The position numbers and the translations under genes are program-made. DNA of 64,000 nucleotides from the NCBI GenBank assembly GCA_946811185.2, contig OX328109.1, positions 41,586,129 through 41,650,128 on the forward strand, in the 5' to 3' direction. The notes under the pieces are model-generated. The model did not search any database, was not told the DNA's origin, and saw only the letters and a list, made by a program, of their open reading frames with translations. Source of the DNA: Hippopus hippopus (lineage: Eukaryota > Mollusca > Bivalvia > Cardiida > Cardiidae). Shown piece by piece: positions 41,501 to 42,920 of this stretch (position 1 is its first letter; each line of letters begins with the position of its first letter).

Positions 41501-42920
41501 TAAAGTTTCATACGCGCCATGGTACTCAAAGAAGGTTTCGAACGTGACGAAAAATTTAAAGACGCGGTCGGTTGAAACACAACACACTTAGTCCGAGCAT
41601 AGTGCTACCGAACTCTTAAACAAATTAGATCATAATTTTTAGACTTGTATAAATTCAAAGGCACTTAATATTTCCAAGGAAATGAATAATAGATAATTTA
41701 GAAATGTTTATTCCGTTTGCAATATTTCGACTCAAGGCTTTTTCGAAAAATTTAAATCGAAATGAATGCCTTCTACATTTTGTAACAGTCCTCACACCAC
41801 CATGATTTATTAGAAATTTCAATTTCATTTTATAAAAACTGGTAAAAAGTGGTGGTGTGAAAATTGTCACAAAAAGGCCTGCAACACGCGAAAAGGGGCA
41901 TTCGGATATTTGCGTAAAGTGTCGTATCGGATCAGCCTGCGCAGTCCGCTCAGACTAATCCGAGGCGACACTTTCCGTTCTTATGTAATTTTCTGTTTTA
42001 CGCAAGTTTACTGTTGGACAAAATCTAGTGTAGTCATAAAGTGCCGTCTCGGATTAGCCTGCGCGGACTGCGCAGGCTGATCCGAGACGACACTTTACGC
42101 AAATATCCGAATGCCCCTTTTCGTGTGTTGCAGGCCAAATGTAGAAAGCATTAATTCGCGTTAAATTTCTTGAGAAAGGGTATGCCGAAATTCTGAAAAC
42201 GAGGTAAACATTTTTAAATAGCACAAATTTAATGGCTTTGCAGACGACATAATCAATATGGCTAACATGATCGAATTTGTCCTAAAAGATAAGAAAATAC
42301 TGTGGAAAAATGAGAAAATGCTCCTGTATCAGCCAAACGAATATTTTTATCCTTTCCCTAGATGTTTTTAAGAGCCTTCGGGGCAGGGGTCGTTGCTCAG
42401 GGTCATTAAACGGGGTTTTGTTCAACTTCAAAGCAGTTGCAGACGACAAATTCAGTGTGCTACAGATGGTGAGATTTATCTCTGAAGAAATAGAAAACAG
42501 TGTGGAAAAAGGAGAAAATGCTGATTACCAGCATTTTCTCCTTTTCCCACACTGTTTTCGAAAGCTTTTTTCCCTGAAAGGTCGTTATCACCAGTGGTTA
42601 TCTGGTAAAGGGTCAAAATATGTATCTGTTGTATAATTATGTCTATGTATGGAGTTAACTTTTCTTAATCAATAACCGTAATGTACAACTCACCTTATGA
42701 ACGGGGCAGGTGTCTTGCCGCCAGGTCGTAGGGAAAGCATTTTATCGGCCCGGAGCCCATCGGCTACGATAAACACAAGTCTTTTCGCTGGGGGTGCGAG
42801 GGGCGACGAATGTGGGGTCTGTCCCCCAGTTATTGGCATGGAGAAGTTGATGTCGAACACGCTTATAAAGGAAAGACCGTGTACGACAATGGACCCCAGC
42901 ACTAACTGCCATGTTTTCAT
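2578..42920 (-). CDS. PIGN: PIGN-like GPI ethanolamine phosphate transferase 1, N-terminal part (11 exons, gene runs off left edge)
   Basis: The gene transfers phosphoethanolamine to the first mannose of GPI anchor precursors in the ER lumen (family knowledge). I joined eleven minus-strand exons: 42694-42920, 16655-16776, 14467-14565, 12942-13045, 11275-11399, 9208-9338, 6881-7000, 5894-5934, 4848-4907, 3668-3816 and 2578-2599. All have AG/GT borders, all phases agree, and the sum is 1200 nt (400 codons). Residues 1-25 form a hydrophobic N-terminal segment, expected as a signal anchor. The alkaline-phosphatase-superfamily domain follows: VADGLRAD (first metal Asp), PTATRPGH (nucleophile position, here Thr), [22 protein letters not shown], then GAHGDG. 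The usual protein is about 930 residues, so the C-terminal multi-membrane part lies outside the window. Oddities: D-x-x-G-Y replaces D-x-x-G-H, intron 1 is 25.9 kb, and one exon is only 22 nt. A divergent paralogue rather than the main PIGN is possible. Confidence 0.88.
2663..2926 (+). mobile_element. Family B MITE
   Basis: CATGCTCTGTGAAAAGGG at the left, CCCTTTTGCCACAGCATGGC at the right, and the inner palindrome GTCAGCCTG...CAGGTTGACCTG at about 2717-2747. Confidence 0.85.
3095..3312 (-). mobile_element. tRNA-headed SINE (type 2)
   Basis: On the minus strand the head reads TGTGGCTTAGTGATAGAGCA (A-box-like) and GGGTTTGATCCTAA (B-box-like). The tail ends near TGTAAAACACCATTCA. A shorter piece of the same tail lies at 3515-3585. 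Confidence 0.7.
3668..3816 (-). CDS. PIGN: PIGN-like exon 10
   Basis: After TTGTTGCAG it encodes [20 protein letters not shown] and [20 protein letters not shown], then ALAFNFRAF plus two bases. It corresponds to the linker leading to the PIGN membrane domain. The donor is a perfect GTAAGT. Confidence 0.9.
3850..4275 (+). mobile_element. Two adjacent family A MITEs meeting at a TTAA
   Basis: The left copy (3850-4055) is worn. The right copy (4052-4275) has both TTAA ends. Its hairpin carries ATGGTGGG on one arm and CCCACCAT on the other, a paired change from the usual ATTGTGGG/CCCACAAT. Worn remains of a further copy follow at 4285-4475. Confidence 0.85.
4556..4768 (+). mobile_element. Family C palindromic MITE with TTAA ends
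   Basis: Family C has TTAA, CCCTTA(T/G)-C-TGCT at one end, a central palindrome built on GTGTAGATCAAGATCAGACT, and CTAGCAGCCTAAGG-TTAA at the other end. TTAA occupies 4556-4559 and 4765-4768. No ORF. Confidence 0.85.
4848..4907 (-). CDS. PIGN: PIGN-like exon 9 (60 nt)
   Basis: It encodes [20 protein letters not shown], exactly twenty codons. The LIGVPFPxN segment is a PIGN signature. The acceptor follows a T10 tract and the donor is GTAAGT. Confidence 0.93.
4927..5160 (+). mobile_element. Family G fragment (GGCCATGATGGCCC repeat)
   Basis: It begins AAGAGGTCCATGATGGCCCC and ends CTCAGGTGAGCTAAAAA, the two ends seen in the longer copy at 24104-25215. It sits directly beside PIGN-like exon 9. 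Confidence 0.6.
5165..5640 (+). mobile_element. Family A MITE plus a worn second core
   Basis: The first copy starts TTAACCCTTTACCACAG at 5166 and has an imperfect core at 5220-5285. A second, much reduced core lies at 5530-5585 (GAAAATGTTGGTCACCAATA). Confidence 0.65.
5663..5865 (+). mobile_element. Family C MITE with TTAA ends
   Basis: TTAA lies at 5663-5666 and 5862-5865. The centre holds GATCAGACTGCA/TGCAGTCTGAT arms around AAAAATC. It ends 29 bases from PIGN-like exon 8. Confidence 0.75.
5894..5934 (-). CDS. PIGN: PIGN-like exon 8 (41 nt)
   Basis: This short exon encodes [14 protein letters not shown] and matches the LENWKRLDVNQ stretch of human PIGN. It has a T-rich CTTAG acceptor and a GTAAGC donor, phase 1 in and phase 0 out. 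Confidence 0.9.
5969..6465 (-). mobile_element. Family B MITE, split by a family A element
   Basis: Left part 5969-6107, right part 6334-6465, including the GTCAGCCTGTGCAG palindrome and a worn GCATGGCCC terminus. Intact copies such as 8959-9180 show what the uninterrupted junction looks like. Confidence 0.8.
6104..6337 (-). mobile_element. Family A MITE nested in family B
   Basis: TTAA lies at 6104-6107 and 6334-6337. The hairpin arms at about 6218-6283 are perfectly complementary. It is one of the least decayed copies. Confidence 0.9.
6517..6705 (-). mobile_element. SINE (type 2), head decayed
   Basis: It shares TTTTACA-CACTTTCAACATT, AAGTCCTGGGTTTC and GCTCTGAAGTGTCTTGCC with the copies at 3095 and 10148. 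Confidence 0.55.
6719..6830 (-). mobile_element. Family A core next to PIGN-like exon 7
   Basis: The arms AAACATTGTAG and CACAATGTTTT flank GCTGCTGACCGGC, and the terminal parts are lost. It ends about 50 bases from the exon 7 donor. Confidence 0.7.
6881..7000 (-). CDS. PIGN: PIGN-like exon 7 (AHG ligand, WGAGI)
   Basis: It encodes [40 protein letters not shown] and one base. It aligns with the [20 protein letters not shown] region of human PIGN. The metal-ligand His of the (S/A)HG motif is present. The acceptor is ATCTAG and the donor GTATGT. Confidence 0.92.
7060..7305 (-). mobile_element. tRNA-headed SINE (type 3)
   Basis: On the minus strand: GGGTAGCTAAGTGGTTAGTG (A box) then TGCAGATTTGATACCTGG (B box). 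The body shares TTTCCTGGCTTTCT and CACATGTCTCAGAGGTGAGA with the copy at 40130-40362. Confidence 0.75.
7339..7975 (+). mobile_element. Chain of three family A MITEs
   Basis: Copies at 7339-7562 (TTAA left end), 7590-7735 (partial) and 7736-7975. The first hairpin has AAAGAAGAAAATGC paired with GCATTTTCTTCTTTT, a matched change from GGAG/CTCC. The ORFs here are read-through of the hairpin. Confidence 0.75.
8140..8235 (-). mobile_element. SINE (type 1) fragment
   Basis: It shares CGACTATCATCAATCCTCCA and CTGGATTTCAAGCCCTGTAC with the middle and head of the type 1 SINEs at 62 and 31065. Confidence 0.45.
8447..8810 (+). mobile_element. Family A MITE split by family C at its internal TTAA
   Basis: The left piece (8447-8477) reads CCTTTACAAAACAATCATTG and on to TTAA. 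The right piece (8681 onward) resumes with TTAAGACCCTGTGG and a hairpin at 8705-8772. A family C element fills the gap. Confidence 0.8.
8474..8684 (+). mobile_element. Family C MITE nested in family A
   Basis: TTAA at 8474-8477 and 8681-8684, CCCTTAGGCTACTAAG at the left, and a central GTGTAGATCAAGATCAGACT palindrome with its complement at 8552-8578. Confidence 0.88.
8959..9180 (-). mobile_element. Family B MITE
   Basis: GAGCCATGCTATGGCAAAAG at the left, CAGAGCATGGTTCA at the right, and the palindrome CCCAGGTCAGCCTGCGCA with its complement at 9092-9129. It ends 28 bases from PIGN-like exon 6. Confidence 0.85.
9208..9338 (-). CDS. PIGN: PIGN-like exon 6 (SDHGM metal ligands)
   Basis: It encodes [20 protein letters not shown] and on to [14 protein letters not shown], which contains the Asp-His pair that binds metal. 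The acceptor is TTTTTCAG and the donor is GTATAT. The acceptor plus about 20 bases of coding sequence is copied at least twice more in tandem just upstream in intron 5 (9419-9578), with a fourth trace at 9838-9880. Confidence 0.93.
9319..9880. repeat. Tandem repeat (about 101 bp) made from the exon 6 splice acceptor
   Basis: Units start near 9319, 9419, 9521 and, past a family A insertion, 9838. Each holds TTCAAATG-ACAT-GTAAT, a C(A/C)CTGAAAAATA acceptor complement, and AGTCCAACCTGTACTTAA. The first unit is the real 5' edge of PIGN-like exon 6. The others lie in intron 5. Confidence 0.85.
9575..9800 (-). mobile_element. Family A MITE inside the exon 6 tandem repeat
   Basis: It inserted at the TTAA of a repeat unit (CTTAAGG in neighbouring units becomes CTTAACTATTTACC). 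The core lies at 9685-9745. The right end is GGTAAAGGGA with TTAA lost. Confidence 0.8.
10148..10345 (-). mobile_element. tRNA-headed SINE (type 2)
   Basis: The minus-strand head has CTTGGCTAAGTGGTAAAGTG and GACTCGTAACCTGGAGG. The tail is GGTGTAAAACACCATTC. A worn family A left end (10080-10147) abuts it. Confidence 0.7.
10345..11255 (+). mobile_element. Chain of four family A MITEs
   Basis: Copies at 10345-10504, 10504-10723 (TTAA left; right end TTAC), 10795-11060 and 11060-11255. The second has AAACCTTG/CAAGGTTT at the outer hairpin arms, a paired variant. The last two are worn. The chain stops 20 bases from PIGN-like exon 5. Confidence 0.7.
11275..11399 (-). CDS. PIGN: PIGN-like exon 5 (second metal-ligand motif, His replaced by Tyr)
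   Basis: The exon runs from the ATCAACAG acceptor to the GTAAGT donor and encodes [40 protein letters not shown] and A plus two bases. Family members have L-G-x-D-x-x-G-H here, with Asp and His binding a metal ion. In this sequence the His codon position reads TAC (Tyr). A His codon would be CAC, one base away. Confidence 0.9.
11400..12195. other. Intron 4 sequence, little recognisable
   Basis: A family G start (GAGCTACGATGGCCCCTGTA, 11550-11620) and a worn family C element (12017-12190, with GTGCATTCTGATCTTGGATC) are visible. Nothing else was recognised. Confidence 0.4.
12195..12624 (+). mobile_element. Family E element with hairpin and CRE-like site
   Basis: Two joined parts. First, a palindrome (12200-12330) has arms GGTGAAAGATCGAAATT and complement around CATCATCGGTAATATTACCG. 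Second, a segment (12331-12624) is bounded by TTATTTCATGCTTTT and GAAAGCATGAAATAA. The second part contains TGACGTCA at 12473-12480. Other copies are at 15512 and 26099. Confidence 0.8.
12942..13045 (-). CDS. PIGN: PIGN-like exon 4
   Basis: After TTTCACAG the exon encodes [20 protein letters not shown] and [14 protein letters not shown]. The DTWVF motif is conserved in PIGN. The donor is GTCAGT at 12941 and the exon ends at a codon border. An ATG at 13022 within the exon is internal and should not be taken as a start. Confidence 0.92.
13104..13560 (-). mobile_element. Two family A MITEs joined at TTAA
   Basis: The first copy, 13104-13328, has TTAA at both ends and a core with three mismatches. 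The second, 13325-13560, is worn and has a short duplication inside the core (TGTAGGAAAAGAAAGCACTG). Confidence 0.75.
13577..13769. repeat. Long inverted repeat, arms about 95 bp
   Basis: ATATTCACCAACCATTCTTA at the left pairs with TAAGAATAGTTGGTGAATAT at the right. The centre is AACCTAACAGTTTAGCC near 13668-13678. The arms are about 90 percent complementary by eye. It is not family A, B or C. Confidence 0.85.
13774..14285. other. Intron 3 spacer, nothing recognised
   Basis: AT-rich sequence with TTGTTTGTTTG-type simple repeats at 14060-14130. No convincing coding or mobile sequence. Confidence 0.4.
14286..14352 (+). mobile_element. Family B terminal fragment
   Basis: GAGCCATGCTCTGTGAAAAG, then ATCTGCAAAAGGTATCGACC, after which the match stops. 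Confidence 0.7.
14467..14565 (-). CDS. PIGN: PIGN-like exon 3
   Basis: It encodes [33 protein letters not shown] and one base of the next codon, matching the FDSLFNESKYTWSW region of human PIGN. The acceptor is CAG at 14566-14568. The donor GTTTTG is non-optimal, but it is the only site that joins in phase to the next exon and restores the conserved Asp. Confidence 0.88.
14636..14862 (-). mobile_element. Family A MITE, worn
   Basis: Left TTAACTCTCCATCTTTAC and right GTACAGAGTTAA remain. The core at 14740-14812 is eroded and has an internal repeat of TTGG/CCAAT type. Confidence 0.6.
15255..15505 (+). mobile_element. Family A MITE with altered but perfectly paired arms
   Basis: ATGGTGGTAAAAGG at 15350-15363 pairs with CCTTTTACCACCAT at 15391-15404. 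Both differ from the family norm at matching positions. The ends are worn. Confidence 0.8.
15512..15925 (+). mobile_element. Family E element, rearranged and 3' truncated
   Basis: The palindrome has an extra half-arm (CACGAGTGAAAATATTACC appears twice, 15603 and 15653). The following segment stops after CACGCGCATT. The CRE-like site is changed to ATTACGTCA. Confidence 0.75.
16112..16386 (+). mobile_element. Family B MITE
   Basis: GAGCCATGCTCTGTGAAAAG at the left. The inner palindrome is extended (CATGTCAGCCTGTGCTGCGT with its complement, 16167-16213). A worn right end reads CAAGAGCACCGCTCA. A C10 run lies just upstream at about 16026-16035. Confidence 0.85.
16391..16620 (-). mobile_element. 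Family A MITE beside PIGN-like exon 2
   Basis: TTAA at 16391-16394 and 16617-16620, core at 16498-16563 with near-perfect arms. It ends 35 bases from exon 2. Confidence 0.88.
16655..16776 (-). CDS. PIGN: PIGN-like exon 2 (nucleophile motif)
   Basis: The exon follows a T-rich tract ending CAG. It completes the split Arg codon of exon 1 and encodes [20 protein letters not shown] followed by [16 protein letters not shown]. The PT-x-T-RPGH stretch aligns with the catalytic nucleophile loop of PIGN, where the second Thr sits at the nucleophile position (Ser in the human protein). The donor GTAAAT is weaker than average. Exon length 122 nt keeps phase 2 to phase 1. Confidence 0.92.
16823..17311 (+). 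mobile_element. Two family A MITEs in opposite orientation
   Basis: Copy 1 is 16823-17045 (CCTTTACCACGCAACCCCGA start). Copy 2 is 17086-17311 with a right TTAA. In copy 2 GTGGAAAAAGG (17203-17213) pairs with CCTTTTTCCAC (17241-17251), a matched variant. Confidence 0.82.
17440..17545 (+). mobile_element. Family C core fragment
   Basis: GATCAAGATCAGACTGCACA with TGTCTGATCTATGACCTACA as the other arm. No TTAA ends were recognised. Confidence 0.65.
17552..18423 (+). mobile_element. Cluster of four family A MITEs, two badly worn
   Basis: Pieces at 17552-17625, 17626-17885 and 17886-18018. A good copy lies at 18015-18244 with TTAA at both ends, and worn remains at 18248-18423. The hairpins in the first and last have lost most pairing. 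Confidence 0.65.
18424..19216. other. Intron 1 spacer without hairpin elements
   Basis: AT-rich sequence with A9-A10 runs near 18796 and 18820. No ORF with recognisable similarity and no known repeat. Confidence 0.4.
19217..19979 (+). mobile_element. Family F repeat, about 760 bp
   Basis: The same sequence lies inverted at 49301-50082. Inside the ends TGGCATTTGTC (19243) and GACAAATGCCA (to 19974) form a short terminal inverted repeat. Both copies keep an open frame encoding [10 protein letters not shown]...[12 protein letters not shown] (here 19749-19944). The class is unknown; a small DNA transposon is plausible. Confidence 0.6.
20287..20462 (-). mobile_element. Family A MITE with half the hairpin deleted
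   Basis: TTAA at 20287-20290 and 20459-20462. The element goes from AAAACATTTGGGAAAAG straight to CCTTCTTTC, so the GGTWACC centre and one arm are gone. Confidence 0.8.
20768..20960. repeat. Short local tandem duplications
   Basis: An imperfect repeat GGCCCCT-A-GCCACTTT...CTTTCAACATTG occurs twice (20768 and 20828). A perfect 21-bp repeat, TATACACCCAAGGTTGAAG plus two bases, occurs twice at about 20900-20941. Confidence 0.7.
20961..21317. other. Intron 1 spacer, nothing recognised
   Basis: AT-rich sequence with several AACAGACTTTA-type phrases but no clear repeat structure. Confidence 0.35.
21318..22198 (+). mobile_element. Chain of four family A MITEs sharing TTAA junctions
   Basis: Copies at 21318-21556, 21553-21778, 21797-21973 and 21970-22198. 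Neighbours share the four-base TTAA. The last has AAGTAGAAAA paired with TTTTCTACTT (22041-22050 and 22067-22076) in place of GGAG/CTCC. Confidence 0.85.
22305..22395 (-). mobile_element. Family C end fragment
   Basis: AACCTTATCTTGCTCAATAA then GATAGTAAAAA-CCTAAATTTT matches the outer third of family C. The central palindrome is absent. Confidence 0.55.
22447..22782. mobile_element. Possible small transposon with internal 110-bp duplication
   Basis: It begins GGGGCGTACC and ends ATATGCCCC. Inside, TTTGGGGGCC-(C/T)TGG-CA-TTTTTGG through GTG-A-GCAATAGTTAC is present twice (about 22600-22685 and 22684-22765). Confidence 0.45.
22803..23245 (+). mobile_element. Family A MITE (22803-23030) and a worn partner
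   Basis: The first copy starts TTAACCTATTACCGCACA and has a good core at 22857-22925. The second (23030-23245) has lost one arm of the core. A stray half-core lies at 23290-23330. Confidence 0.7.
23445..23530 (+). mobile_element. Family C core fragment
   Basis: GTGTAGATCCAACATCAGAC with CAGTCTGATCTTAATCTACA as the opposite arm. Confidence 0.6.
23543..23880 (-). mobile_element. Family A MITE, worn, with an extra right terminus
   Basis: The core at 23635-23690 is shortened. GTGTGGTAAAGGG and GTGTGGTAAAGAG both appear (23730 and 23757), suggesting two overlapping copies. A third left end follows at about 23817-23880. Confidence 0.55.
24104..25215 (+). mobile_element. Family G element, split by a family A MITE
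   Basis: It starts AACAAGAGGGCCATGATGGC, runs through ATGGACGGACGCACGACAGA and ends TGGCCAGTGGAGCTAAAAAA. The inner TCGCTCCACTGGC near the start is complementary to GCCAGTGGAGC at the end. It has no intact ORF. Confidence 0.65.
24148..24378 (+). mobile_element. Family A MITE nested in family G
   Basis: TTAACCCTTTACCACACAAA at the left, core at 24205-24268 with central mismatches (ATGTTGTCAACC), and a worn right end. Confidence 0.75.
25345..25850 (-). mobile_element. Two partial family A MITEs around a SINE scrap
   Basis: The first copy (25345-25476) has a near-perfect core and a worn right end. The second (25665-25850) has a reduced core. Between them, 25585-25660 resembles a tRNA-like SINE head on the minus strand. 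Confidence 0.6.
25855..26000 (-). mobile_element. SINE (type 1) fragment
   Basis: CACTATGACTATCATCAATC, AAAGAAATTGGCATGACTGG and a worn tRNA-like head (GGGGATTCATACCAGCAACC) match the type 1 SINE. Confidence 0.6.
26099..26564 (+). mobile_element. Family E element, best copy, with CRE-like site
   Basis: The palindrome 26105-26265 folds around CGAGTGGCGCAGCAGCCACTCG. The second part, 26270-26564, has TTATTTCATGCTTTT and AAAGCATGAAATAA as ends. TGACGTCA lies at 26411-26418, with TTACGTCA and GAGTCACGCG nearby. Confidence 0.82.
26575..26715 (+). mobile_element. SINE (type 1) 3' part
   Basis: GAAAGCATAGATAGGTTCAC, TGGCTGCCATGGTATA and AATGTTGAAAACAGCATTAA match the tail half of type 1. The head is missing. 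CAAACAAACAA simple repeats follow to about 26746. Confidence 0.7.
26790..27021 (-). mobile_element. Family A MITE with TTAA ends
   Basis: TTAA at 26790-26793 and 27018-27021. The core at 26904-26963 has a few mismatches. Confidence 0.8.
27160..27575 (+). mobile_element. Family A MITE split by family C at its internal TTAA
   Basis: The left piece CCCTTCACCACACAATCCTG ends at TTAA 27190. The right piece resumes at 27396 with TTAAGGACCCAAGG. The hairpin is at 27424-27488, with outer arms AAAACACTG and CAGTGTTTT, a paired variant. Confidence 0.85.
27187..27399 (+). mobile_element. Family C MITE nested in family A
   Basis: TTAA at both ends, CTCTGTCAGTGCC at the left and GGCACCTAAAGGG at the right. 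The central palindrome is GATCAAAGATCAGATTGCAT with its complement. Confidence 0.88.
27575..28186 (-). mobile_element. Two family A MITEs (27575-27795, 27960-28186)
   Basis: Both start with a (T/A)CTTTACC- or CTTCAACTGACA-like end followed by ACAAAATTTT. The cores lie at 27685-27740 (worn) and 28075-28137. The spacer 27796-27959 shows nothing recognised. Confidence 0.65.
28187..28985. other. Intron 1 spacer, low-complexity pyrimidine tract
   Basis: A T-rich and TCTC-rich tract lies at 28610-28690. A long frame at 28590-29120 is driven by this tract and ends in a repeat, so I do not call it a gene. The rest is unrecognised. Confidence 0.45.
28991..29260 (+). mobile_element. Family A MITE interrupted by a SINE head
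   Basis: TTAACCCTTTACCACACAAT at 28991. One hairpin arm only (CAGCATTTTCTCCTTTTCCC). It is interrupted after CTTTCAAAGG and resumes at about 29187 with TTCAAAAACAAAGTTCC. Confidence 0.75.
29083..29186 (+). mobile_element. tRNA-headed SINE, short
   Basis: GGCCAGGTAGCTCAGTGGTT (A box) and GTGAGTTTGATACCTGGTTG (B box), then an AT-rich tail. Flanks TTCAAAG and TTCAAAA suggest a short target duplication. It is not a functional tRNA: no stem structure or CCA context was seen. Confidence 0.7.
29263..30440 (+). mobile_element. Run of five family A MITEs
   Basis: Copies at 29263-29448 (core truncated), 29450-29654, 29651-29869 (TTAA both ends, core shortened), 29983-30219 and 30220-30440. The second and third share the TTAA at 29651-29654. 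Orientations alternate. Confidence 0.78.
30521..30770 (+). mobile_element. Family B MITE
   Basis: GAGCCACGCTCTATGAAAAG at the left and CCAGAGCATGGTTCA at the right. The inner palindrome is shortened to GTCAGCC-TTCGTT-GGCTGAC. Confidence 0.83.
30930..31650 (+). mobile_element. Family A MITEs interrupted by a SINE
   Basis: A worn copy at 30930-31050. A second starts CCTTTACCAAGTTATA, is split by the SINE (31065-31377) and resumes TTATAATTACCCTAATAGAG. A third worn copy runs to about 31650. Confidence 0.7.
31065..31377 (-). mobile_element. tRNA-headed SINE (type 1), full length with 13-bp target duplication
   Basis: The minus strand starts GAGCCCCGGTAGCTCAGTCG (A box) and has CCAGGGTTCGATCCCTGG (B box). 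The body contains GATTGATGATAGTCACTG, and the tail ends ATTAAACACC. TTACCAAGTTATA lies on both sides (31052-31064 and 31378-31390). It is the best SINE copy in the window. Confidence 0.9.
31720..31850 (+). mobile_element. Family C core
   Basis: GTGGATCAAAGATCAGACTG and CAGTCTGATCTTGATCTAAC arms around CATGTTCTATA. The ends are worn. Confidence 0.65.
31860..32201 (+). mobile_element. Family A MITEs, worn copy plus full copy
   Basis: The remains at 31860-31985 share a TTAA with a full copy at 31982-32201, which has TTAA at both ends and a near-perfect hairpin at 32029-32092. Confidence 0.82.
32210..32470 (+). mobile_element. Family B MITE
   Basis: GAGACATGCTCTGTGAAAAG to CCCAGAGCATGCCTCA. The inner palindrome is worn. 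Confidence 0.8.
32528..33018 (+). mobile_element. Family B MITE, split by a family A element
   Basis: TGAGCCATGCTCTGTGAAAA at the left and GCCAGAGCATGGCTCA at the right. The break lies in the ATGGATTTTATGGATCCATA segment, which is intact in other copies such as 30660-30700. Confidence 0.88.
32705..32933 (-). mobile_element. Family A MITE nested in family B
   Basis: TTAA at 32705-32708 and 32930-32933. The hairpin at 32816-32880 is perfectly paired except at the centre. Confidence 0.9.
33135..33790 (+). mobile_element. Family A MITEs, worn, one carrying a small palindromic insert
   Basis: Copies at 33135-33345, 33365-33535 (core mostly gone) and 33540-33790. The last is interrupted at 33600-33680. 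Confidence 0.6.
33600..33680. repeat. Perfect small palindrome, about 37-bp arms
   Basis: CCACAGGTGAACGGCGAGCG and the following GACAGTGTCTCAAAT pair with the mirror arm. There is one mismatch (GAACGG versus CCATTC). Flanks CTTTAAAA and GTTTAAAAC look like a TTTAAA duplication. It sits inside a family A element. Confidence 0.85.
34279..34498 (+). mobile_element. Family C MITE
   Basis: TTAACCCTTATCCTTCTGAA at the left, central GTGTAGATCAAAGATCAGAC palindrome, and CTAGCAGCCTTAGGGCTAA at the right. Confidence 0.85.
34780..35150. mobile_element. Family A MITE and family C MITE sharing one TTAA
   Basis: Family A occupies 34780-35004 (right TTAA at 35001-35004). Family C begins at the same TTAA with CCCTTAGGCTGCTAAG and fades after 35150. 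Confidence 0.8.
35376..35640. repeat. Two-unit tandem repeat, period 135 bp
   Basis: AGCTTGGAAAGCGGCTTCT starts the shared block at 35376 and 35511. The units are about 93 percent alike by eye. Confidence 0.88.
35641..36600. other. Intron 1 spacer, nothing recognised
   Basis: More GC- and CpG-containing than its surroundings at 35800-36060. No coding exon with usable splice sites was recognised. A family C tail follows at 36600-36668. Confidence 0.35.
36665..37081. mobile_element. Two family A MITEs in opposite orientation
   Basis: 36665-36865 (core reduced) and 36868-37081 (core 36920-36990, ends CGTTTGGTAAAGAGTTA). The left TTAA at 36665 is shared with the family C tail. Confidence 0.7.
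37211..37520 (+). mobile_element. tRNA-headed SINE (type 1), plus strand
   Basis: CCTAATAGCTCAGTTGGTAA (A box) and TGATTCTAATCCCTGGC (worn B box), then GATAGTCATTGTGAAAGGAT, GAAAGCATGGATAGGTGCAC and the ATCAAACACCA tail. Confidence 0.82.
37590..38330 (-). mobile_element. Family A remains split by a different SINE
   Basis: Partial copies at 37590-37690 and 37740-37897. The second is cut within the core by the SINE at 37898-38208. Confidence 0.6.
37898..38208 (-). mobile_element. tRNA-headed SINE (type 4) with 12-bp target duplication
   Basis: Minus strand: CCGCATACCTCAGGTGGTAG (A box) and GCGTGGGTTCGATTCACATG (B box). The body is unlike type 1 and contains a GTTGCCCATACGGGCAAC palindrome. 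CAAAG(C/T)TCCATG flanks it at 37886-37897 and 38209-38220. Confidence 0.85.
38335..38890 (-). mobile_element. Two worn family A MITEs
   Basis: 38335-38575 and 38665-38890. Both keep the ACAAA-TTT-GACTTG end block and a right-end TTG-(T/G)-ACTG. The hairpins are largely lost. Confidence 0.5.
38891..39219. other. Intron 1 spacer, nothing recognised
   Basis: No ORF with similarity and no clear repeat. Confidence 0.35.
39220..40100 (-). pseudogene. Decayed CR1-like non-LTR reverse transcriptase fragment
   Basis: On the minus strand the pieces read in several frames: [11 protein letters not shown] near 40090, THHQHGF-like and FRKG blocks near 39970, KAFDTVP near 39860, IPQGS near 39700, [19 protein letters not shown] at 39540-39610, [20 protein letters not shown] at 39465-39525, and [16 protein letters not shown] near 39385. 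These are the order and motifs of a CR1/L2-type RT, with stops and frameshifts throughout. It is a dead fragment lacking endonuclease and 3' tail. Confidence 0.85.
40130..40362 (-). mobile_element. tRNA-headed SINE (type 3)
   Basis: Minus strand CCTAGTAGCTCAGTGGTTAG and TGCGGGTTTGATACCCGG boxes. The body shares TTTCCTGGCTTTCTTACATC and CAGAGGTGAGAGG with 7060-7305. Confidence 0.82.
40625..40740 (+). mobile_element. Family C fragment
   Basis: TTTAACCCTCTTTGCACTAT and a core GATTAAACTGCA...TGCAGTCTGATCTGAATC. A G10 run lies upstream at about 40436-40446. Confidence 0.6.
40838..41058 (+). mobile_element. Family A MITE with perfect core
   Basis: The core at 40879-40944 has AAAATATTGTGGG and CCCACAATATT arms, a paired variant of ACATTGT/ACAATGT. 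The ends are worn. Confidence 0.85.
41130..41350 (+). mobile_element. tRNA-headed SINE (type 5)
   Basis: GTGGTTGTGAGGTAGAGCGT (A box) and CCCGAGTTCGATACCCAGGA (B box), then a unique body ending near GATGTGAAATAAATG. A (GA)8 run follows at about 41378-41393. Confidence 0.7.
41394..41875. other. Intron 1 spacer, nothing recognised
   Basis: Contains CCCCCACCCCC at 41465 and no recognisable gene or repeat. Confidence 0.35.
41876..42136 (+). mobile_element. Family D MITE, long terminal inverted repeats
   Basis: GGCCTGCAACACGCGAAAAG and the following GGGCATTCGGATATTTGCGT pair with the complement at 42092-42136. Inner GATCAGCCTGCGCAGTCCGC palindromes occur twice. It lies 560 bases inside intron 1 from exon 1. 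Confidence 0.88.
42225..42615 (+). mobile_element. Two family A MITEs just inside intron 1
   Basis: A worn copy at 42225-42405 and a better copy at 42406-42615. The latter has AAAACAGTGTGG (42494-42505) paired with CCCACACTGTTTT (42547-42558), a matched variant. Confidence 0.8.
42694..42920 (-). CDS. PIGN: PIGN-like exon 1 (start codon, signal anchor, first metal Asp)
   Basis: The ATG reads from 42920. The first 25 residues ([20 protein letters not shown] and on) are hydrophobic, as in PIGN signal anchors. The exon then encodes [14 protein letters not shown], which contains the first metal-ligand Asp, and ends in PAPFI plus two bases. The donor is GTGAGT at 42693. This start was chosen because it directly precedes the conserved N-terminal hydrophobic segment. 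Any 5' UTR exon cannot be seen. Confidence 0.92.
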
